A stretch of DNA of 7,985 nucleotides from assembly GCA_019323135.1 (NCBI GenBank), contig JAHWHT010000048.1, forward strand, positions 1 to 7,985. The letters run 5' to 3'. A program made the translations under genes and the position numbers. Source of the DNA: Candidatus Woesearchaeota archaeon. Lineage in GTDB: Archaea > Nanobdellota > Nanobdellia > Woesearchaeales > ARS49. Shown piece by piece: positions 1-4,389 of the stretch; position 1 is the stretch's first letter, and the number at the start of each line of letters is the position of its first letter. Under the pieces are notes generated by a model that made no database searches, had not been told where the DNA came from, and saw only the letters and a list, made by a program, of their open reading frames with translations.

Positions 1-501
1 GTTGAATTGAATGGAGAGCCAAACTTGTATTATGATAAATATGACAAATTTCTCAGAGAACCATATTATGCCAGTTTTAAATCAGGAGAATTTGACTTTA
101 AAATAATGACAGTACACATACTTTATGGAGATAGTGCATCAGACAGAACTGGAGAGATGAAACAGATAGCAAACGTATATGAATACTATCAAGAAAAGGA
201 TTCTGAAAATGACTTGATATTAACTGGAGACTTTAACACACAACCAACACAAGACAATTTTGACTATATCTGGGCAATACCTGATGTAAGAGTGGCAATA
301 CAAGAAGGCAAAAGCACACTAGGAAAGACCGGAAACCTATATGACAACATAATATTCATGAATTCTTACACAGATGAATACACCAGAGCACACGGAATAG
401 ATTATTTTGACACTGGAATGGAGAGGGATGCAGCTAAAAACGCAATATCAGACCATAGGCCAGTGTGGGCTGTGTTTTGTACTGGAGTAGATGATGACTA
501 G
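1..501 (+). CDS. DNase I-like endonuclease/exonuclease/phosphatase family protein, 5'-truncated by window edge
   Basis: The reading frame is open from base 1 to a TAG at 499-501, so only the C-terminal ~166 residues are visible; the true start lies outside the window. EEP-family landmarks appear in the right order: a beta-strand with a conserved His (TVHILYGD, His codon 115-117), the GDFN metal/phosphate-binding motif (226-237), a YDNIIF strand resembling the usual YDHI segment, and the terminal ISDHRPVW strand (SDH at 448-456) carrying the catalytic Asp-His. The family's N-terminal catalytic Glu would lie upstream and cannot be checked. EEP enzymes cut phosphodiester or phosphomonoester bonds with Mg2+; substrates range from DNA to lipids and sugars phosphates, so the substrate is not assigned. 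The DGD/GDFN spacing and size fit DNase I or exonuclease-like members. It ends 40 bp before the next gene, which has its own promoter, so the two are probably not co-transcribed. Confidence 0.85.
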   Translation, partial: VELNGEPNLYYDKYDKFLREPYYASFKSGEFDFKIMTVHILYGDSASDRTGEMKQIANVYEYYQEKDSENDLILTGDFNTQPTQDNFDYIWAIPDVRVAIQEGKSTLGKTGNLYDNIIFMNSYTDEYTRAHGIDYFDTGMERDAAKNAISDHRPVWAVFCTGVDDD

Positions 502-511
502 AACAGGTAGA

Positions 512-519
512 TTTAAATA
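512..519 (+). promoter_or_regulatory. TATA-like box for the 542 gene
   Basis: The sequence TTTAAATA lies 23-30 nt upstream of the ATG at 542, the spacing expected of an archaeal TATA box for a transcript starting at or just before the start codon. No Shine-Dalgarno sequence precedes the ATG, which agrees with a leaderless mRNA. Confidence 0.6.
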
Positions 520-541
520 CGCACTCTGCCTATAGTCCCAT

Positions 542-1057
542 ATGAAATCAGATTCAGAAAGGGATATTATCATTTACAATTTAGGAAAAAGCGGATTCCC
601 GCTTACTGGAATTAACTATTCAAATAGAAAAAAACAACTTACAACTACTGAGCTTATTCTAGGGGTCATTAGAACTGAAAGAAATGCAAGACTTGCAGAA
701 GGAATGGCGATTGTTGTGGATAATAATCCTCCAAATTATGCTTCACTAGTACGAACTGCCATCAGAGACGGATTGCAAAACCAAACAGGACAAATTCTTG
801 AAGGCGCATTACAAACAATAAAAAAGTATAAACCATTCCAAGATTCATCCATACTGGAAAAAGCAATTAACATTTTATTTAAACACAAACTTCCAGAAGA
901 CCAAATTCTTTCAAGATTAGATATACCTAATGAAAGAGAATGTCTATCAAGAAATCGCAGCCTTGAAGAAATCAAGTGGAATGTTTTGGGCGGAGTCCCT
1001 TATAAAAACATGGAAGAACAATACAAGGTGTATCAAGTTGCAGAATCCAAATACTAA
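542..1057 (+). CDS. Hypothetical protein, possible antitoxin/partner of the downstream nucleotidyltransferase
   Basis: A 171-residue soluble protein with no signal peptide or membrane segment. I do not recognise a named family. The middle (about residues 32-100) is helical, with a pattern resembling a short repeat scaffold: TTELILGVIRTERNARLAEGMAIVV, then DNNPPNY, then a helix ending in GQILEGALQTIKKYK. From memory, proteins placed upstream of small DUF6036/AbiEii-like nucleotidyltransferases can look like this, with helical 'locus-counting' segments and an NPPDY-like turn; that recollection is unverified. The ATG at 542 is supported by a TATA-like box 23-30 nt upstream. The 3' end overlaps the start of the NTase gene by about 20 nt, so the pair is almost certainly one transcript with coupled translation. 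A role as antitoxin or regulatory partner is inferred from context only. Confidence 0.75.
   Translation: MKSDSERDIIIYNLGKSGFPLTGINYSNRKKQLTTTELILGVIRTERNARLAEGMAIVVDNNPPNYASLVRTAIRDGLQNQTGQILEGALQTIKKYKPFQDSSILEKAINILFKHKLPEDQILSRLDIPNERECLSRNRSLEEIKWNVLGGVPYKNMEEQYKVYQVAESKY
1026..1030 (+). promoter_or_regulatory. Shine-Dalgarno deciding the TTG start at 1038
   Basis: AGGTG matches the complement of the archaeal 16S rRNA 3' end (part of GGAGGTGA) and sits 7 nt before a TTG codon at 1038-1040. It lies inside the upstream coding sequence and supports an internal start for the NTase gene rather than the longer open frame beginning at 930. Confidence 0.45.
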
Positions 1058-1592
1058 GGACGATTTAGAAGTATTATTTCAAATAATTGATAAGAAAATT
1101 GATTTTAAAGTAATATTAGTAAGCATCGGTGGAACTGCATTAACCCTTATGAATATCAAGGAATTTTCTTATGATATTGACTTAATTTTGGTTTCTGCTG
1201 AAAATCTAGACAAATTTAATCAAATATATTATGAGACTATCAAGGAATTAGGATTGCCTCAAGGAGAGCACCCTTTATTCATGGATTTTGATATTAGCTT
1301 ACTAAATATAACCGATTATCTTCAAAAATCGAATTTAGTTACAAACATTTCTTTGAAAAATGTAATATTGTATACAATGAACATCCTGGACATTTTATTA
1401 AGTAAGAATTTTCGTGGACATCCAAAAGATAAAGATGATATTATATTAATTCTTAATACAAAAAAAGTATTCAAAGCAGATTTATTCAAAAGATATATTG
1501 AGTTATTAAAACAGCAAGACCTTGATATACGATTGGAATTTGATAAGAAATATCCTGAATTTATGAAAGATTTCGGTCATTTACTGTATTAA
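1038..1592 (+). CDS. Small nucleotidyltransferase (DUF6036/AbiEii-like fold), putative toxin-like effector
   Basis: With the TTG start at 1038 the product is 184 residues. A Pol-beta superfamily NTase signature is visible: a strand followed by Gly31-Gly32-Thr33 and, 13 residues later, Asp46-Ile-Asp48 (SIGGTAL...DIDL), the nucleotide-holding GG and metal-binding Asp pair. A later KDKDDI segment followed by helices resembles the KD..D helix of DUF6036-type proteins. The frame stays open back to 930 (ATG), but that start would overlap the preceding gene by 128 nt and add ~36 residues before the usual first helix; TTG 1038 has a well-placed AGGTG and puts the GG motif about 30 residues in, as usual for the family. 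Enzymes of this class transfer nucleotides to tRNA or protein in several toxin-antitoxin systems (AbiE, MenA, MNT/HEPN). Here the activity and target are inferred. Codons are T-ending (ATT, GAT common), unlike the operon at 2630-4389. Confidence 0.8.
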   Translation: MQNPNTKDDLEVLFQIIDKKIDFKVILVSIGGTALTLMNIKEFSYDIDLILVSAENLDKFNQIYYETIKELGLPQGEHPLFMDFDISLLNITDYLQKSNLVTNISLKNVILYTMNILDILLSKNFRGHPKDKDDIILILNTKKVFKADLFKRYIELLKQQDLDIRLEFDKKYPEFMKDFGHLLY

Positions 1593-1612
1593 TATACTTC
1601 TGATTAGAAATC

Positions 1613-1620
1613 TTTTTAAA
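1613..1620 (+). promoter_or_regulatory. TATA-like box for tRNA-Gly
   Basis: TTTTTAAA lies 27-34 nt upstream of the first tRNA base (1647). A start ~25 nt downstream would give a 5' leader of only a few nucleotides for RNase P removal. The T-run at 1613-1617 could also terminate the NTase transcript ending at 1592. Confidence 0.55.
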
Positions 1621-1682
1621 GACACTCTTAATTATTACAGATATATGCGCCGATGGTCTAATGGCATGACAGCGGCCTTCCA

Positions 1683-1734
1683 TTTCAAAAGCCAGCTTTT
1701 GTAATTCCTCAAAAAGCTGCGCTTTTATGAGGCA
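1683..1734 (+). other. Canonical tRNA intron at 37/38 (52 nt)
   Basis: Removal joins A37 (1682) to A38 (1735). The BHB core is visible: loop bases C-T-T-C (1677-1680) pair with GAGG (1729-1732), giving a 4-bp central helix with one G-U. The 5' bulge is C1681-A1682|T1683 and the 3' bulge C1733-A1734|A1735, cut at the bars. The intron body is one long hairpin: AAAAGC (1687-1692) with GCTTTT (1721-1726), and CAGCTTTTG (1693-1701) with CAAAAAGCTG (1710-1719, one bulged A). The outer side of the BHB is relaxed (TTC opposite AT). Because A1682 and A1734 are identical, a boundary one base earlier gives the same mature tRNA, but the BHB favours the one listed. Confidence 0.88.
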
Positions 1735-2534
1735 AGCCGCTTATCTGGGAAACGCTGCGGGGCTGAGCGTTCAGAAATTCGAATCCCAGTCGGCGCATTC
1801 AGTCCCTTTATATTTCTTGGTTTGATAAGATCAAGAAATCTGTTAAAATCGCGTTTTAAAATATTAATATGGTAAATATCCTTTCTATTTGGTCTTTTTT
1901 CTTTATATTTACGAACAGAATGCACGATTTTAAAATTATCAAGAAAAAATGCAATATTTCGTATTAGCCCAGGGGAGACTGATGCAAAACTAATTTTCTT
2001 TTCAGACAGATAACCATCACTATCTAAATTACCTCTAATAAAACCGATAATAAACTTACGAGAATGCTGTTGATTTTTTAATTGAACAGAGTATGTCTTC
2101 CTAGCAGTTTTATCCCAAATTAAATATTTACCCAATAATTTATGAATATTTTTTGCACAATAACAAAGAGTTAATCTATTTTCTCTAGTAAAAACCCACG
2201 GTTTCTTATTGAAAAGGACAATAAGAACATTTTCTATTAAATCTTGCACATATTCTTTCTCAGTAATATTGAAACATAAGTATGTTCTATAATCATAATT
2301 ATTTGCGGTATAAACACAGCCATCGCCTGCAAACAATCCTATGAATTCGCCGATTAATTCCTCATTTTTAGAACTTAAAACTGCTGGTTTAACAGTCCGC
2401 CCCTTAATTTTTCTAAAATGATAGTAGACTGTTGTCTTGCTTTTATTAACCGCAGTAGCAATCTGCTTTAGAGAATTTCCTTCTTTAATGAGTTGTGTAA
2501 TTTTTCCTATTTCTGCATTAGTTAATCGTTTCAT
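1725..2534 (-). CDS. LAGLIDADG homing endonuclease with N-terminal helix-turn-helix
   Basis: A 269-residue protein. Residues ~5-45 form a Hin/recombinase-like helix-turn-helix (EGNSLKQIATAVNKSKTTVYYHF). Two LAGLIDADG helices follow, GEFIGLFAGDG (62-72) and GFIRGNLDSDG (164-174); both catalytic acids, Asp71 and Asp173, are kept, so it could act as an active single-chain enzyme that cuts a long DNA site. The recognisable domain ends near residue 245 (IKPRNIKGL). The last 24 residues (246-269) are encoded antisense to the tRNA-Gly gene and both introns, and the TAA stop (1725-1727) lies inside the 37/38 intron. That tail is likely incidental, taken on when the gene landed against the tRNA 3' end and lost its own stop. 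The ATG at 2534 is backed by a TATA box 24-32 nt upstream. T-ending codons set it apart from the PIG-L/GT4 operon and suit a mobile gene. Homing into the tRNA locus is inference. Confidence 0.9.
   Translation of the reverse strand: MKRLTNAEIGKITQLIKEGNSLKQIATAVNKSKTTVYYHFRKIKGRTVKPAVLSSKNEELIGEFIGLFAGDGCVYTANNYDYRTYLCFNITEKEYVQDLIENVLIVLFNKKPWVFTRENRLTLCYCAKNIHKLLGKYLIWDKTARKTYSVQLKNQQHSRKFIIGFIRGNLDSDGYLSEKKISFASVSPGLIRNIAFFLDNFKIVHSVRKYKEKRPNRKDIYHINILKRDFNRFLDLIKPRNIKGLNAPTGIRISERSAPQRFPDKRLAS
1750..1777 (+). other. Non-canonical tRNA intron at 53/54, at the T-stem/T-loop junction (28 nt)
   Basis: Removal joins G53 (1749) to T54 (1778) and restores the standard TTCGAAT T-loop. The BHB is textbook: T48-C-T-G51 (1744-1747) pairs with CAGA (1772-1775) in 4 Watson-Crick pairs; the 5' bulge is G1748-G1749|A1750 and the 3' bulge A1776-A1777|T1778. 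The outer helix AACGCT (1751-1756) with AGCGTT (1766-1771) is 6 perfect pairs around a 9-nt loop. This pairing excludes the T-stem, so splicing must precede the final fold. Introns at this position are known mainly from Thermoproteales. Confidence 0.9.
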
Positions 2535-2557
2535 TGTTAATATATCAACTTAACTCA

Positions 2558-2566
2558 ATTATATAT
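2558..2566 (-). promoter_or_regulatory. TATA box for the homing endonuclease gene
   Basis: On the minus strand ATATATAAT lies 24-32 nt upstream of the ATG at 2534, consistent with a leaderless archaeal transcript. It shares a 95-bp divergent intergenic region with the PIG-L promoter. Confidence 0.6.
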
Positions 2567-2597
2567 CTCACGCGCACATGTCCAGTGGATAAGTAAA

Positions 2598-2607
2598 CTA
2601 TTTAAAC
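2598..2607 (+). promoter_or_regulatory. TATA-like box for the PIG-L/GT4 operon
   Basis: CTATTTAAAC is centred about 27 nt before the ATG at 2630. This spacing supports a leaderless start at 2630 rather than the TTG at 2624. No Shine-Dalgarno sequence is seen. Confidence 0.6.
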
Positions 2608-2629
2608 CAAAACAGCATTTTTCTTGATA

Positions 2630-3280
2630 ATGGCAAGAAAACAAACAATCTTGGTTATAGGAGCGCACAGCGATGATCCTGCATTTGGAGCAGGGGGAAC
2701 TATTGCGAAATATGCCCTGGAAAACAAGAAAATCAAATCAATCATATTCTCATATGGCGAACTGAGCCATCCACATCTAAAACCAGAAATAGTTTCAGAG
2801 ACCAGAGCAAAAGAATCAGTCAAAGCAGACAAAATATTAGGGGGATCGGGTGTTGTTTATTTTGGCTTGAATGAAGGAAGATTTCCAGAACAAATCAAAT
2901 CACAAAGAATAGCACAAAAACTTAAAAAAATAATACAGACAGAAAAGCCAACAAAAATATTTACGCATGGAGCAAATGATGCTCACCCAGACCACTTAGC
3001 AATATACAATCTAATCAAAGCAATGATAAGAAAAAAAGAGATAACCTGCGAAGTTTACTCATTTGACGTATGGAGTCTTATAAGAATCAGAAAAAGAATG
3101 GTGCCAAGACTGGTAGTTGATATAACCACAACATTTCACAAAAAACTCAAAGCAATAGAGGCGCACAAAAGCCAAAAAGTAACAATGATAAGCATTGGGT
3201 GGACAGTGTACCTAAAAGCAATAATCAATGGATGGAACAATAACTGCAGATATGCAGAAGTCTTTGACAAAATAGAATGA
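2630..3280 (+). CDS. PIG-L family zinc-dependent N-acetylsugar deacetylase
   Basis: A 216-residue soluble protein of normal PIG-L length. The N-terminal motif is GAHSDDPAFGAGGT (11-24), a variant of AHPDDExxGxGGT: the zinc ligands His13 and Asp16 and the general base Asp15 are kept, while the Pro and Glu positions are Ser14 and Pro17. The second motif HPDH (119-122) supplies the third zinc ligand, and ETRAKESVKADKILG (57-71) matches the family's R..E....LG helix. By comparison with MshB, BshB and GlcNAc-PI deacetylase, it should remove acetate from an N-acetylglucosaminyl conjugate in the cytoplasm. ATG 2630 is chosen over TTG 2624 because the TATA-like box is ~27 nt upstream and only two residues differ. 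Its TGA overlaps the next gene's ATG (ATGA, 3277-3280), pointing to coupled translation with the glycosyltransferase. The exact substrate is unknown. Confidence 0.9.
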   Translation: MARKQTILVIGAHSDDPAFGAGGTIAKYALENKKIKSIIFSYGELSHPHLKPEIVSETRAKESVKADKILGGSGVVYFGLNEGRFPEQIKSQRIAQKLKKIIQTEKPTKIFTHGANDAHPDHLAIYNLIKAMIRKKEITCEVYSFDVWSLIRIRKRMVPRLVVDITTTFHKKLKAIEAHKSQKVTMISIGWTVYLKAIINGWNNNCRYAEVFDKIE

Positions 3281-4389
3281 AACCACAGTTGCTCATAACA
3301 ACAGACTGCTTCTTGCCAAGATGGGACGGCATAGCTAGATTTTTATCAGAACTATTTCCTTTTTTAATCAAACATTTTAAGGTAACAGTTATAGCTCCAC
3401 GATTTCCAGGCAAAGCACCGCAATTTCTAGGAGTTAAAGTCATCAGAATGCCCTTGATACCGATAAAATTCGGAGACATACAATTTGCACGCGTAAATTC
3501 AAAAATTATCAAAGAAGAGGTAGAAAAAGCAGACCTAATCTTTAACCAGACAATAGGGCCAATAGGAATGAAAGCAATAAAGACTGCTTACAGACAGAAA
3601 AAGCCATTGATAAGTTATGTGCATAATATCGAGTGGGAGTTATGCGCAAAAGCAATCAAATTCCCAAAAAGATTAATCTGGCAATTGATAAAAAGAACAG
3701 CAAGAAAGCACTACAATAAATGCGACTGCCTGATAGTGCCTTCAAAAGATGTGCAATCAATCTTAACAGCCAATAAAATACTAACAAGAAAAATCGTTAT
3801 TTCATTAGGCGTGGACACAAACAAATTCAAGCCAGCAAAATCAAAGGAAAAAGCAAAAAAGAAAATAGGAATCAATCCAAAAAATACAATAATAGGATTT
3901 GCAGGCAGAATAGGAAGAGAAAAAGACATGCCAACATTAATCAAGGCATTTGAAGGCCTGCAACATAAAAATTTGAAACTTTTGATTGTTGGAACTGGAA
4001 TAAATCTGCCAAATACTAAAAATATGTTAAAAGCAGGAGCTACAAATCAGGTAACAAAATACCTGCAGGCAATAGACATCTTTGCACACGCATCATTGAC
4101 AGAAACAAACTCATTATCAACAATGGAGGCAATGGCATGTGAGCTTCCAGTTGTGGTTACGCCAGTAGGATCAATAAAACATTATGTGAAAAACAACAAA
4201 AACGGCCTGCTATTTCCACGGCATAATGCAGAAGCAATGCAGAAACAGCTTAAAAAATTAGTTGATAGCCCAAAACTAAGGATAGAGTTAGGGAAAAAAG
4301 CAAGACAGACCATAATCAAAGAACATAATTGGAAAAAAAGCGCTGAGAAAATAACAGAATTGCTAAAAAATTTAACACTCAAGAACTAA
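3277..4389 (+). CDS. GT4 family glycosyltransferase
   Basis: A 370-residue GT-B fold retaining glycosyltransferase. The N-terminal acceptor domain opens with LLITTDCFLPRWDGIARFLSEL, the usual GT4 start with a Gly-rich turn. The C-terminal donor domain begins near 204 (IIGFAGRIGREKD, 205-217, with the conserved Arg/Lys that contact the nucleotide diphosphate) and carries the E-x7-E motif, Glu276...Glu284, in TETNSLSTMEAMA. The segment between LLIVGTG (~236-241) and YLQAIDIFAHAS (~262-273) is short compared with most GT4 enzymes. No membrane helix is seen; basic residues may attach it peripherally to the membrane. Coupling to a PIG-L deacetylase mirrors BshA/BshB, MshA/MshB and GPI-type pathways: the transferase adds GlcNAc and the partner deacetylates it. 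Donor and acceptor cannot be read from the sequence. The 3' end overlaps the convergent SMC gene by 11 bp. Confidence 0.9.
   Translation: MKPQLLITTDCFLPRWDGIARFLSELFPFLIKHFKVTVIAPRFPGKAPQFLGVKVIRMPLIPIKFGDIQFARVNSKIIKEEVEKADLIFNQTIGPIGMKAIKTAYRQKKPLISYVHNIEWELCAKAIKFPKRLIWQLIKRTARKHYNKCDCLIVPSKDVQSILTANKILTRKIVISLGVDTNKFKPAKSKEKAKKKIGINPKNTIIGFAGRIGREKDMPTLIKAFEGLQHKNLKLLIVGTGINLPNTKNMLKAGATNQVTKYLQAIDIFAHASLTETNSLSTMEAMACELPVVVTPVGSIKHYVKNNKNGLLFPRHNAEAMQKQLKKLVDSPKLRIELGKKARQTIIKEHNWKKSAEKITELLKNLTLKN
4333..4370 (-). terminator. Two T-runs downstream of SMC on the minus strand
   Basis: On the minus strand, runs of six T (4365-4370) and seven T (4333-4339) follow the SMC stop at 4379-4381. 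They are candidate intrinsic terminators embedded in the opposing GT4 coding region. Confidence 0.4.

Larger units (their letters stand above)
1647..1797 (+). tRNA. tRNA-Gly(UCC), two introns
   Basis: The exons are 1647-1682, 1735-1749 and 1778-1797, giving a 71-nt mature tRNA without encoded CCA. Acceptor strands GCGCCGA (1647-1653) and TCGGCGC (1790-1796) pair in all 7 positions; the discriminator is A1797. The D-arm is GTCT/TGAC (1656-1659, 1667-1670) with G18G19 in the loop. The anticodon stem GCGGC (1672-1676) pairs with GCCGC (1736-1740) around the loop C-T-[TCC]-A-A, with anticodon UCC at 1679-1681. The variable loop is TTAT (1741-1744), and A15 and U48 can form the Levitt pair. The T-stem CTGGG (1745-1749) pairs with CCCAG (1785-1789) around the loop TTCGAAT (1778-1784). 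The fold is complete only if 1683-1734 and 1750-1777 are removed. C35/C36 and the acceptor sequence fit archaeal tRNA-Gly. The 3' part overlaps the antisense homing endonuclease gene by 73 nt. Confidence 0.93.

Noticed and set aside
736..975. Minus-strand open frame opposite the 542 gene
   Set aside because: It is antisense to a better-supported gene, with no recognisable domain or promoter.
930..1037. A longer NTase start (ATG at 930) adding 36 residues
   Set aside because: It would overlap the upstream gene by 128 nt, adds sequence with no family match, and lacks a good ribosome site; TTG 1038 has AGGTG at proper spacing and fits the family's N-terminal length.
1005..1060. Programmed frameshift fusing the 542 gene to the NTase
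   Set aside because: No slippery heptamer with a downstream structure was seen, and a normal coupled start explains the overlap.
1683..1777. Group I/II self-splicing intron or split-tRNA halves
   Set aside because: The introns are far too short for self-splicing types, and the BHB motifs are complete in cis with all exons in order on one strand.
1785..2590. Direct repeat flanking the endonuclease as an att-like duplication of the tRNA 3' end
   Set aside because: The only echo on the far side is a loose GCGCA-containing stretch around 2571-2587; identity is too weak to call a target-site duplication.
2624..2629. TTG start at 2624 for the PIG-L gene
   Set aside because: ATG at 2630 is better spaced from the TATA-like box, and the two extra residues add nothing to the domain.
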